Assembly (NCBI GenBank): GCA_947465275.1
Contig: CANIAI010000037.1
Span: 1-11,004, forward strand
Direction of reading: 5' to 3'
Length of the DNA: 11,004 nucleotides
From: Acidobacteriota bacterium
GTDB taxonomy: Bacteria; Acidobacteriota; Vicinamibacteria; Vicinamibacterales; UBA2999
The translations under genes were made by a program, and so were the position numbers. This document shows, piece by piece, positions 1 to 7,752 of this stretch (positions within the stretch are counted from its first letter, which is position 1; every line of letters begins with the position of its first letter). The notes beneath the pieces were generated by a model, which was given only the letters and a program-made list of their open reading frames with translations, was not told where the DNA came from and did not search any database.

Positions 1-187
1 ACAGCACCGCGCAGATGGTGGTCGCCCGTGAGAGGACGGTGGCGCCGGCGCGGGCCCCGAAGGCCGCCTGGCTGCCGCCGCCGCCGAAGGCGTTGGCGAT
101 ATCGCCGCCCTTGCCCTGCTGGAGGAGGACCACCAGGAGGAGCGAGAGGCACACGAGAACGTAGAGAATCGCGACCAGATAGTACAT
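1..187 (-). CDS. secG: SecG, preprotein translocase subunit (3' end outside the window)
   Basis: SecG is the small auxiliary membrane subunit of the SecYEG channel, which helps SecA-driven protein export. Only the first 62 codons are here; the gene runs off the window start. The ATG at 187-185 opens a hydrophobic helix (residues 2-21, MYYLVAILYVLVCLSLLLVV), followed by LLQQGKGGDIANAFGGG at about 22-38. The Q-Q-G-K-G-G-D and Gly-rich F-G-G-G stretch is the family signature between the two SecG helices, and the second helix begins near the cut. It lies 33 nt after the tpiA stop in the same direction, so it is probably the last visible gene of the gap-pgk-tpiA-secG transcript, an arrangement common in bacteria. 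No clear Shine-Dalgarno is visible. Confidence 0.93.
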   Translation of the reverse strand, partial: MYYLVAILYVLVCLSLLLVVLLQQGKGGDIANAFGGGGSQAAFGARAGATVLSRATTICAVL

Positions 188-220
188 AGCGGAGCTGCTC
201 GTCTCAGGGAAAAGCCTATC

Positions 221-985
221 TTATACCCGGCCGCGGCTGCGTGCCACGATTTCCGCGAACGCCTTGGGGTCGAGGCTGGCCCCGCCCACGAGCGCCCCAT
301 CGACGTCGGGCTGGGTGATCAGCTCCCGGGCGTTGTCGGGCTTCACGCTTCCGCCGTAGATGACACGGCAGCGCTCGGCCGGCTCGCCGCCAAACCACTG
401 GCGCACCCGGGTGCGGATGTGGCCGTGGGCCTCGGCCGCCTGGCCCGGGGTGGCGTTGCGGCCGGTGCCGATCGCCCAGACCGGCTCGTAGGCGATGACG
501 AGCTGCCCGACCTGGTCGCCGGTGAACCCGTCGAGCCCGGTCCGGATCTGCCCGTCGAGCACCTCGAAGGTGTCGCCTGCCTCGCGCTGCGCCAACGTCT
601 CGCCGATGCAGACGATCGGGGTGAGCCCGGCGGTGAACGCCGCGGCCGCCTTCCGGTTCACGTGCACGTCGGTCTCGCCGAAGAGCGTCCGGCGTTCGGA
701 GTGGCCGATGATGACGAACGCGGCGCCCGCCTCGCGCACCATCGCGCCGCTGATCTCGCCGGTGAAGGCGCCTTCGCGCTCCCAGTAGAGATCCTGCGCC
801 GACACCTGGATGCGGGTGCCGCGGGCGGCCTGTGCGACGGCATAGAGGGCGGTGAACGTCGGGGCGGCGATCACGTCGACGTCGGTGACGTCGGCGACGA
901 GGCCCGTGAGCTGGTCGACATAGCTGACGGCGTCGGCCACCGTCTTGTACATCTTCCAGTTGCCGGCGATGAAGGGTTTACGCAT
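221..985 (-). CDS. tpiA: Triose-phosphate isomerase
   Basis: This enzyme interconverts dihydroxyacetone phosphate and glyceraldehyde 3-phosphate in the cytosol (glycolysis/gluconeogenesis). The 254-aa product has normal family length. The start MRKPFIAGNWKM gives the substrate-binding N9 and K11. H95 lies in GHSERR (94-99), the catalytic base E167 in AYEPVWAIGTG (165-175, including the mobile loop), and phosphate-binding YGGSV (210-214) and GG (234-235) follow. All catalytic residues are present. I chose the ATG at 985 because the conserved protein begins there; the frame opens 21 codons further upstream, but that stretch overlaps the pgk end and is not TIM-like. The start overlaps the pgk stop by 8 nt (ATGCGTAA), which suggests translational coupling. 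Confidence 0.98.
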   Translation of the reverse strand: MRKPFIAGNWKMYKTVADAVSYVDQLTGLVADVTDVDVIAAPTFTALYAVAQAARGTRIQVSAQDLYWEREGAFTGEISGAMVREAGAAFVIIGHSERRTLFGETDVHVNRKAAAAFTAGLTPIVCIGETLAQREAGDTFEVLDGQIRTGLDGFTGDQVGQLVIAYEPVWAIGTGRNATPGQAAEAHGHIRTRVRQWFGGEPAERCRVIYGGSVKPDNARELITQPDVDGALVGGASLDPKAFAEIVARSRGRV

Positions 986-2168
986 TCGGGAGCGCCGCCA
1001 CGCCGGGAAGAGTCCGGCCACCGAGGAACTCGAGCGACGCGCCGCCACCGGTGGAGATGTGCGACACGCGGTCGGCGACGCCGGCCTTGTTGATGGCGGC
1101 GATCGAATCGCCGCCGCCGATGATGGTCGTCCCCTGGACGGCCGCGACCGCCCGGGCCACCGCCATCGTGCCCTGCGCGAAGGCGTCGATCTCGAACACC
1201 CCCATGGGGCCGTTCCAGACCACCGTCTTGGCCGTGGCGATGGCGTCGGCGTAGGCCGTCACCGTCGCCGGGCCGATATCCAGCCCCATGCGGTCGCCGA
1301 TCGCGGCATCGCCGACGGCGAGCGTCTCGGTCGGCACGCCGGCCTCGAGCTTCTCCGCGACGACATGGTCGGTCGGCAGCAGCAGCCGCAGCCCGCGGGC
1401 CTGCGCCTTCGCGACGATGGTGCGCGCTTCCTCGAGCTTGTCGTCCTCGACCAGCGAGCGGCCCACCGGCTTCCCCTCGGCCTTGAAGAACGTATAGGCC
1501 ATGGCGCCGCCGACGATCAGCGTGTCGACGATCGGGATCAGGTTCTCGATGACCTCGATCTTGTCCGACACCTTGGCGCCGCCGATGATCGCGACGTAGG
1601 GCCGCTCGGGTTTCGTGATGGCGAGCCCGAGATACTGCAGCTCCTTCTCCATCAGCAGCCCGGCGCCCGCCTCGGGCATCAGCCGGACGAGCGCCTCGAC
1701 CGACGCGTGCGCGCGGTGCGCGGCGCCGAACGCGTCGTTGACGTAGACGTCGGCGAGCCGGGCGAGTCCCTGCGCGAACGCCGGGACGTTCTTCTCTTCC
1801 TCGGCGTGGAAGCGGAGGTTCTCGAGGAGCACGACCCCGCCGTTCGCCTGGGCCGCGACCAGCGCCTCTGTCGCGGGGCCGACGCAGTCGTCGGCAAAGG
1901 CGACAGGACGACCGAGCAGCTCGGCGAGCCGGGTGGCCACCGGGCGCAGGCTCATGTCGGGGTTCGGCGTGCCCTTCGGACGCCCCAGGTGGGAGGCGAG
2001 GACGACGGTGCGGGCGCCCTGCTCGAGCAGGTAGCGGATGGTGGGCAGTGACGCGCGAATTCTCGTGTCGTCGCCGATTTTCCCGCCCTTGAGCGGAACG
2101 TTGAAGTCGACGCGGAGGAACACGCGCCGGCCGCTGATGGCGAGGTCGCGAACGGTTCGTTTGGTCAT
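978..2168 (-). CDS. pgk: Phosphoglycerate kinase
   Basis: It transfers phosphate between 1,3-bisphosphoglycerate and ADP, the first ATP-yielding step of lower glycolysis. The product is 396 aa, typical of bacterial PGK. Visible motifs in order: RVDFNVPL (19-26, substrate D21 and N23), R36 in DTRIRAS, SHLGRP (59-64), R119 in ENLRF, R152 in AHRAHAS, GGAKVSDK (196-203), NGPMGVFE (319-326) and the nucleotide-loop GGGDS (351-355). Both lobes are complete. The ATG at 2168 gives MTKRTVRDLAISGRRVFLRVDF, the usual PGK N-terminus; the open frame continues 56 codons further upstream but that part crosses the intergenic hairpin and is not PGK-like. It lies 89 nt after gap and overlaps tpiA by 8 nt. No convincing Shine-Dalgarno is visible. 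Confidence 0.98.
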   Translation of the reverse strand: MTKRTVRDLAISGRRVFLRVDFNVPLKGGKIGDDTRIRASLPTIRYLLEQGARTVVLASHLGRPKGTPNPDMSLRPVATRLAELLGRPVAFADDCVGPATEALVAAQANGGVVLLENLRFHAEEEKNVPAFAQGLARLADVYVNDAFGAAHRAHASVEALVRLMPEAGAGLLMEKELQYLGLAITKPERPYVAIIGGAKVSDKIEVIENLIPIVDTLIVGGAMAYTFFKAEGKPVGRSLVEDDKLEEARTIVAKAQARGLRLLLPTDHVVAEKLEAGVPTETLAVGDAAIGDRMGLDIGPATVTAYADAIATAKTVVWNGPMGVFEIDAFAQGTMAVARAVAAVQGTTIIGGGDSIAAINKAGVADRVSHISTGGGASLEFLGGRTLPGVAALPNA

Positions 2169-2218
2169 CGTCGGGAGCGGCGGGCCGAAGCGGGCACGCG
2201 CGCCGGAGCGAGGTGATT

Positions 2219-2251
2219 GCACGAGCCGCGCCAACCGGACGCGGCCCGTGC
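2219..2251 (-). promoter_or_regulatory. Intercistronic hairpin between gap and pgk
   Basis: In the minus-strand transcript, GCACGGGCCGCG (2251-2240) pairs with CGCGGCUCGUGC (2230-2219) around a 9-nt loop. This gives 12 pairs, one of them G-U. The hairpin starts 6 nt after the gap stop codon (2260-2258). No U-run follows (next bases AATCACC), so a full intrinsic terminator is unlikely. A processing, stabilising or partial-attenuation element that sets gap above pgk level is inference. Confidence 0.55.
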
Positions 2252-2257
2252 GATGAA

Positions 2258-3268
<1,011 letters not shown>

Positions 3269-3273
3269 GGCGT

Positions 3274-3279
3274 TCCTTT
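3274..3279 (-). promoter_or_regulatory. Ribosome binding site of gap
   Basis: AAAGGA on the minus strand lies 5 nt before the gap ATG (3268). It is the clearest Shine-Dalgarno in the minus-strand operon and decides the start against the longer open frame that begins at 3352. Confidence 0.75.
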
Positions 3280-3326
3280 CGTGTGTACGACGCTCGCTCG
3301 TCTCGTGTGTACGACGCTCGCTCGTC
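3279..3326 (-). repeat. Perfect tandem repeat, 2 x 24 nt, in the gap leader
   Basis: Positions 3279-3302 and 3303-3326 are identical 24-mers placed head to tail (plus-strand core GTGTGTACGACGCTCGCTCG). They lie between the 5' hairpin and the gap ribosome site. Each copy carries a short dyad; in the copy next to the hairpin it extends to a 6-bp stem, ACGACG/CGTCGT (3311-3316 with 3323-3328) around a 6-nt loop. The repeat lies in the predicted untranslated leader. A recent duplication, a paired binding site or an RNA structure are all possible. Confidence 0.9.
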
Positions 3327-3345
3327 GTTTGCCTTATCGGCAAAC
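3327..3345 (-). promoter_or_regulatory. 7-bp hairpin at the predicted 5' end of gap mRNA
   Basis: In gap sense, GTTTGCC (3345-3339), loop GATAA (3338-3334) and GGCAAAC (3333-3327) form a perfect 7-bp stem. With the gap -10 box at 3356-3351, transcription should start near 3345-3343, so the stem would sit at the very 5' end of the mRNA. That fits a 5' stabilising hairpin; as DNA it equally fits a dyad operator at +1. The dyad is seen; the role is inference. Confidence 0.6.
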
Positions 3346-3350
3346 AGGTC

Positions 3351-3380
3351 ATTGTACGTACCCGTCTTGAACGGGGTCAA
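3351..3380 (-). promoter_or_regulatory. Sigma70-like promoter for the gap-pgk-tpiA-secG operon
   Basis: On the minus strand, -35 TTGACC (3380-3375, 5/6 to consensus) and -10 TACAAT (3356-3351, 5/6) are separated by 18 nt. Predicted start of transcription is near 3344, giving a leader of about 76 nt. The -35 box lies inside the spacer of the divergent waaA promoter. An 8-bp palindrome, GTACGTAC (3354-3361), covers the upstream edge of the -10 box. Confidence 0.6.
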
Positions 3381-3395
3381 ACGTCACGCTATACT
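3367..3395 (+). promoter_or_regulatory. Sigma70-like promoter for the lipid A / LPS core operon
   Basis: -35 TTGAAC (3367-3372, 4/6) and -10 TATACT (3390-3395, 5/6) are separated by the ideal 17 nt. Transcription should start near 3402, leaving a leader of about 31 nt before the waaA GTG. No other promoter is obvious downstream in the operon. The -35 lies inside the spacer of the opposing gap promoter. Confidence 0.6.
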
Positions 3396-3432
3396 TCAGA
3401 CGTCGTAACACCAACAAATTCCGGCACTTAGC

Positions 3433-4785
3433 GTGTATCTCCTCTACAGCATCGTGACCCTGGTGGCGCTCGTCGTCGCCTCGCCCTGGTTCCTGTACCA
3501 GGGGCTGCGCCATCGGAAGTACCTGGGCAGCCTTCGCGAGCGCCTCGGGTACCTGCCCGTATCGTTCAACCTGGATGGCGACCCCTCGATCTGGGTGCAT
3601 GCCGTCTCGGTGGGCGAGGTGCTGGCCGCACGGCCGCTCATCGCCGCGCTGCGCATCCGCTACCCGCGGCTGAAGCTGTTCCTCTCGACCACCACGCGCA
3701 CCGGCCAGCAACTGGCCCGCCGCAACCTCTCGGAGGTCGACGGCGTCTTCTACTTCCCGTTCGACTGGACGTTCGTGGTCCGCCGTACGCTCGCGGTGGT
3801 GAAGCCGCGCCTGTTCGTGATGGTCGAGACCGAGATCTGGCCGAACCTGCTGCGCGAGTGCCGCCGCCGCAAGGTCCGGACGGTGGTCGTGAACGGCCGC
3901 ATCTCGTATCGCTCGTTCCCGCGCTACAAGCTGGTGCGTCCGCTGTTCCGCCGCGTGCTCGCGGACGTCGACCGCTTCTGCGTGCAGGGGGACGAGACGG
4001 CCCGCCGGCTCATCGAGCTCGGCGCCGACGCCTCGCGCATCACGGTGACCGGCAGCCTGAAGTTCGATGCGCTCGGGATAGGCGGAGGCCTGGGGATCGG
4101 CGCCGGCGCCGGCGCGCCGCTGCGCGGACCCGATCGGGTCATGCGCTTCTTCCGCCTCTCGCGCAACCGTCCGGTGCTGATCGCCGGCAGCACGCTGAAG
4201 GGGGAGGACGAGCCGATCATCCGCGCCTTCAACCGCATCCGCATCACCACGCCGAACGCGCTGCTCATCATCGCGGCGCGGCACCCCGAGCGCTTCGACG
4301 ACGTCGAGCGCCTCTGCCGGCAGGAAGGGCTCGCGACCGTGCGCCGCAGCCAGCTCGCGATCGACGCCGAGCCGCGCGCCGACGCGGTGGTGCTCGACAC
4401 CATCGGCGAGCTCGCGCAGCTCTATCAGCTCGGCACCGTCGTCTTCGTCGGCGGCAGCATCGTGCCGGCGGGCGGGCACAACATCCTCGAGCCGGCCGCG
4501 TTCGGCAAGCCGGTGGTGTTCGGTCCGCACATGCAGAACTTCGGGGAGATCGCGGCCACCTTCACCGCGAACGACGCCGCCGTGCAGGTGCGTTCCGAGC
4601 GCGAGCTCGAAGACACCCTGGTGGCGCTCATCGATGACCCGGTGCGCCGCGCGCGCCTTGGCGCCGCCGCCCGGGCGCTGGTCGAGCAGAACCGCGGCGC
4701 GAAGGACAAGACGCTGGCGGTACTCGGGGAACTGCTCCCGCAGGATCGGCTCGCCGAGGTCCTCCCATTCCCCGGCGCGCATTGA
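3433..4785 (+). CDS. waaA: 3-deoxy-D-manno-octulosonic acid (Kdo) transferase
   Basis: It transfers Kdo from CMP-Kdo to the lipid A precursor on the cytoplasmic face of the inner membrane; whether it adds one or more Kdo cannot be read from sequence. The 450-aa GT-B protein begins with a membrane anchor (about 3-22). HAVSVGE (56-62) carries the catalytic glutamate E62; ETEIWPN (132-138), TGSLKFD (207-213), AGST (251-254), HPERF (284-288) and GGSIVPAGGHNILEP (340-354) follow, the last being the CMP-Kdo-binding region. The GTG start is the first usable start after an in-frame stop at 3406-3408, and MYLLYS is a normal KdtA N-terminus; no Shine-Dalgarno is visible. A Gly/Ala-rich stretch (215-229) occupies the inter-domain linker. 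It is first in the operon and overlaps lpxK by 4 nt. Confidence 0.97.
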   Translation: MYLLYSIVTLVALVVASPWFLYQGLRHRKYLGSLRERLGYLPVSFNLDGDPSIWVHAVSVGEVLAARPLIAALRIRYPRLKLFLSTTTRTGQQLARRNLSEVDGVFYFPFDWTFVVRRTLAVVKPRLFVMVETEIWPNLLRECRRRKVRTVVVNGRISYRSFPRYKLVRPLFRRVLADVDRFCVQGDETARRLIELGADASRITVTGSLKFDALGIGGGLGIGAGAGAPLRGPDRVMRFFRLSRNRPVLIAGSTLKGEDEPIIRAFNRIRITTPNALLIIAARHPERFDDVERLCRQEGLATVRRSQLAIDAEPRADAVVLDTIGELAQLYQLGTVVFVGGSIVPAGGHNILEPAAFGKPVVFGPHMQNFGEIAATFTANDAAVQVRSERELEDTLVALIDDPVRRARLGAAARALVEQNRGAKDKTLAVLGELLPQDRLAEVLPFPGAH

Positions 4786-5825
4786 GTCCGCTTGCTGCCC
4801 TCTACGGCGCGGCCGCCCGGCTGCGCCGCACCTGGTACGCCCGCGACCCGCGACGGTCGCGCCGGCTGCAGCGCCCCGTCATCAGCGTCGGCAACCTGCG
4901 CGTCGGCGGCAGCGGCAAGACGCCGGTGGTCGCGGCGATCGCGCGGATGCTGCTCGAGGCGGGGGAGCGTCCCGCCATCCTCAGCCGCGGCTACGGCCGC
5001 CGTTCGTCCGACCCGGTGCTGATCGTGAGCGACGGCACGCGCGTGCTCGCGACGGTCGACGCCTCGGGCGATGAGCCGCAGACGCTGGCGCGCGCGCTGC
5101 CCGGTGTGCGCGTGGTGGTGGCGCCCACACGGTTCGAGGCCGGCGCGGTCGCGGAAGGCGAGATGGGGGCGACCGTCCACATCCTCGATGACGGCTTCCA
5201 GCACGTCCAGCTCGCGCGTGACATCGACCTGCTGATGCTCTCGCCCGATGATCTCTCCGACGCGGTGCTGCCGGCCGGGCGACTGCGCGAGCCGCTCGCG
5301 ACGGCGGCCGTGGCCGACGCGCTGCTCGTGCCGGCAACGACCGATGATGCGGCGCGCGTGCGCGCGGGCATTCCCGCGGCGCCGATCGCGTTCGGGGTCG
5401 CGACGCACCTCGGCGGGTTGCGGACGGTGACGGGGCACGCGGCCGTGACGGCGCCGGCCGGGAAGGTGGTCGCCGTGGCCGGCATCGCGCGTCCGGAGCG
5501 CTTCGTCGGCTCGCTGCGTGACGCCGGCATCGACGTCGCCACCACCCTCCTGTTCAAGGACCACCACTGGTACGGCGCCGAGGATCTCGCTGGCATCGCG
5601 CGGGCTGTGCAGCAGCACGGGGCCGAGGCGGTGGTGACGACCGAGAAGGACGCGGCGCGGCTCGCGCCGCTGCTGGTCGCCGGTGGCCTGGCGGCCGACG
5701 AGTCACAGGCGTCGTCGTGGCTCTACCTGCCGCTCACCGTCTCGTTCGCGCCCGAGGACGCGTTCCGCGCCTGGCTGCTCGACCGGCTCGCGGCAGCGCG
5801 CAGCCGGAACCACGAGGCCGCGTGA
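4782..5825 (+). CDS. lpxK: Tetraacyldisaccharide 4'-kinase
   Basis: LpxK phosphorylates the 4' position of the tetraacyldisaccharide-1-phosphate to form lipid IVA at the inner membrane. The 347-aa product has the family order: a basic amphipathic N-terminus (ALYGAAARLRRTWYARDP), ISVGNLRVGGSGKTP (34-48, P-loop GGSGKT), SRGYGR (68-73), GDEP (96-99), DDGFQH (136-141), LPAGRLREP (163-171), VAGIARPERF (232-241), DHHWY (260-264, with the conserved functional histidine) and TTEKDAARL (286-294). The start is read as TTG at 4782, overlapping the waaA stop as TTGA. It puts the N-terminus at the usual LpxK distance from the P-loop, but no nearby Shine-Dalgarno supports it, so it may depend on coupling to waaA. 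The stop shares one base with the next ATG. Confidence 0.96.
   Translation: MSPLAALYGAAARLRRTWYARDPRRSRRLQRPVISVGNLRVGGSGKTPVVAAIARMLLEAGERPAILSRGYGRRSSDPVLIVSDGTRVLATVDASGDEPQTLARALPGVRVVVAPTRFEAGAVAEGEMGATVHILDDGFQHVQLARDIDLLMLSPDDLSDAVLPAGRLREPLATAAVADALLVPATTDDAARVRAGIPAAPIAFGVATHLGGLRTVTGHAAVTAPAGKVVAVAGIARPERFVGSLRDAGIDVATTLLFKDHHWYGAEDLAGIARAVQQHGAEAVVTTEKDAARLAPLLVAGGLAADESQASSWLYLPLTVSFAPEDAFRAWLLDRLAAARSRNHEAA
5814..5817 (+). promoter_or_regulatory. Ribosome binding site of the lpxL-type gene
   Basis: GAGG lies 7 nt before the ATG at 5825, inside the lpxK end. It supports that ATG over the longer open frame that begins at 5717. Confidence 0.55.
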
Positions 5826-6685
5826 TGCGCGTCCTCGAGTACCTCGTCGTGCGCCTCGTGGCGCTGCTGATGCGGCCGCTGCCGATGGCGGCCGTGCGCG
5901 CGTGTGGTGGCGTGCTCGGGCAGTTCGCGTTCCGCGTCGACCGGCGGCACCAGCGGATCGCGCTCGAGAACCTCGCGGCAGCCTTCCCCTCACGGACGCC
6001 CGCCGAGCGATACGTGCTCGCCCGCGCCACCTTCGCGCACTTCGGGAGCCTGCTGCTCGAGCTGCTGCGCTTCGGCAGCTACACGCCGGAGCAGATCCTC
6101 GCCTCGGTCGATCTCGACGGCGTCGAGCGCGCGCGGCAGGCGCACGCGCTGGGACGCGGCGTGCTCTACGTCACCGGCCACTTCGGCTACTGGGAGATGG
6201 CGGCCATCGTCCACGGCCTCGCGATCGCGCCGACCTCGGTGCTGGCGCGTCCGCTCGACAACCCGGCGCTGCACGCGCTGCTCGAGCGCACGCGGACGAT
6301 GACTGGGAATGCCGTCATCTACCGGCAGGGGGCTGTCCGCCGGATGCTGCGCGACCTGGCGGGCAACCGGGGCATCGCGGTGCTCATCGACCAGCACCTG
6401 CAGACCGACGCCGTCTACGTCGACTTCTTCGGACGTCCTGCCGCGACGACGACCGCGGTCGCGGCGCTCGCGCTGCGCACCGGCGCGGTCGTGATTCCGG
6501 TGTTCGCGCTGCCGCTGCCGGGGGGACGCTATCGCCTCGTCTACGAGACGCCGGTGCCGCCACCCGATGCGAACGACCCCGATGCGATCCGCACCTTCAC
6601 GCAGCGCTGCACCGACGTGCTCGAGATGTGGGTGCGCCGCCATCCGGACCAGTGGCTCTGGATGCACCGCCGGTGGCGCGCGTGA
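5825..6685 (+). CDS. lpxL: Lipid A late acyltransferase (LpxL/HtrB family)
   Basis: Members of this LPLAT-fold family add secondary acyl chains from acyl-ACP to (Kdo-)lipid A on the inner membrane. The 286-aa product is slightly shorter than the roughly 300-aa E. coli enzymes. It has a hydrophobic N-terminal segment (4-35), RRHQRIALENLAAAFP (40-55), the catalytic HX4E motif GHFGYWE (118-124: H119, E124), the substrate-contacting R142 in ARPLDNP, IDQ (188-190) with FFGRPAATT (201-209), and the C-terminal HPDQWLWMHRRW (273-284). The last is a strong LpxL/LpxM signature. It is the only such gene here, so which chain and position it acylates is open (LpxL or LpxM type). TGATG joins it to lpxK; GTGA joins it to waaF. 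Confidence 0.92.
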   Translation: MRVLEYLVVRLVALLMRPLPMAAVRACGGVLGQFAFRVDRRHQRIALENLAAAFPSRTPAERYVLARATFAHFGSLLLELLRFGSYTPEQILASVDLDGVERARQAHALGRGVLYVTGHFGYWEMAAIVHGLAIAPTSVLARPLDNPALHALLERTRTMTGNAVIYRQGAVRRMLRDLAGNRGIAVLIDQHLQTDAVYVDFFGRPAATTTAVAALALRTGAVVIPVFALPLPGGRYRLVYETPVPPPDANDPDAIRTFTQRCTDVLEMWVRRHPDQWLWMHRRWRA

Positions 6686-7752
6686 GCTCCAACGCCGCGT
6701 CGACCGTGCTCGTGCTCGCGCCCAACTGGCTCGGTGACGCGGTGATGGCGTTGCCAGCCATCGCCGACCTGCGCCGGCACTTTCCGCTGTCGACGCTCGC
6801 GGTGGCCGCGCGCGGCGGTGTGGCCGATCTCTTCGCGATGGTGCCCGGCGTCGACCGCGTCGTCCGTCTCGAGTGGAAAGGGACGCTCAAAGGCTCGGCC
6901 GAGCGGACGCGCGACATCGCCGCGCTGCGGGCCCTGGGTGCCGAGGTCGGCGTGCTGCTGCCGAACTCGTTCGCGAGCGCGTGGCTGCTGTGGCGCGCCG
7001 GCGCGCGGCTGCGGTGGGGTTACGCCACTGACGCGCGCTCGCTGCTGCTGAACCGCGCGGTGCGGGTGCGGCCCGGCCGGAGGCACCAGGGCGAGTACTA
7101 CCAGCGGCTGCTCCAGGAGATCGGCTTCGACACCGGACCGCTCGAACCGGCGCTGCGCGTCCCCGAGTCGGCCCTGGCCGAAGCGCGCGCCCTCCTGACG
7201 CGCGAAGGCTGGGACGGGACGTCGCCGCTGATCACGCTCGCGCCCGGCGCGGCCTACGGCACCGCGAAGCAGTGGATTCCGGCGCACGTCACGACGCTGG
7301 TCGGGCAGCTCACCTCACAGGGGGCGACCTGCGTGCTCGTCGGCGCCGGTGCCGATGCGGCGACCACCACCAGCATCCGCGCGTCGCTCGCCCCTGAGGC
7401 TGCCGCCCGCACCATCGACCTCGCGGGCAAGACGACGCTGGCGCAACTCGCCGCGGTGCTGCGACTGTCGACGACCTGCGTCTCGAACGACTCGGGCGCG
7501 ATGCACGTCGCCGCCGCGCTCGGCACGCCGGTGGTCGCGACGTTCGGGCCGACGCGTGAGGACGAAACACGTCCGCTGACCGCCGCTGGTGGACGCGCGA
7601 TTGTGCTGATCAACCCGGTCGAGTGCCGCCCGTGCATGAAGCGCGAGTGCCCGATCGACCATCGCTGCATGACCGGCCTCTCGCCCGACACGGTGCGCGA
7701 GGCGGTGGCGCGCATCTCGTCCCCCGCTGCTGACCCCGGAGCCCCACGCTGA
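6682..7752 (+). CDS. waaF: ADP-heptose:LPS heptosyltransferase II (WaaF-like, GT9)
   Basis: It is predicted to add a heptose from ADP-heptose to the LPS inner core on the cytoplasmic side. The 356-aa GT9 protein has NWLGDAVMALP (15-25, the WaaF form of the N-terminal loop), PGAAYGTAKQW (188-198), SNDSGAMHVAAALGTP (268-283) and FGPT (288-291). A C-terminal cysteine set, CRPCMKRECPIDHRCM (C315, C318, C323, C329), resembles that of many WaaF proteins. NWLGD and the AYGTAKQW context favour heptosyltransferase II over I; acceptor order is inferred. The frame is open from 5683, but homology begins at the GTG 6682, which overlaps the acyltransferase stop as GTGA. A weak GGTGG lies 5 nt upstream. The stop shares one base with gmhB (TGATG). 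Confidence 0.93.
   Translation: MSSNAASTVLVLAPNWLGDAVMALPAIADLRRHFPLSTLAVAARGGVADLFAMVPGVDRVVRLEWKGTLKGSAERTRDIAALRALGAEVGVLLPNSFASAWLLWRAGARLRWGYATDARSLLLNRAVRVRPGRRHQGEYYQRLLQEIGFDTGPLEPALRVPESALAEARALLTREGWDGTSPLITLAPGAAYGTAKQWIPAHVTTLVGQLTSQGATCVLVGAGADAATTTSIRASLAPEAAARTIDLAGKTTLAQLAAVLRLSTTCVSNDSGAMHVAAALGTPVVATFGPTREDETRPLTAAGGRAIVLINPVECRPCMKRECPIDHRCMTGLSPDTVREAVARISSPAADPGAPR

Noticed and set aside
945..2051. 368-aa open frame on the plus strand opposite pgk
   Set aside because: Antisense to a complete PGK, no motif, shadow composition.
2219..2251. Intrinsic terminator after gap
   Set aside because: The stem is strong, but no U-run follows on the minus strand and pgk lies just downstream in the same direction, so full termination is not supported.
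3269..3352. N-terminal extension of gap from the upstream ATG at 3352
   Set aside because: That ATG overlaps the -10 box and lies upstream of the predicted transcription start; the extension reads through the hairpin and tandem repeat, while the ATG at 3268 has a good ribosome site and the canonical GAPDH N-terminus.
3349..4782. 477-aa open frame on the minus strand opposite waaA
   Set aside because: It lies wholly antisense to a clear Kdo transferase, is rich in Arg/Ala/Glu/His/Asp with no recognisable motif, and is typical of antisense frames in high-GC coding DNA.
5683..6681. Long upstream extension of the waaF frame
   Set aside because: The extra 333 codons are an Arg/Ala-rich shadow of lpxK and lpxL; GT9 similarity begins at the GTG 6682.
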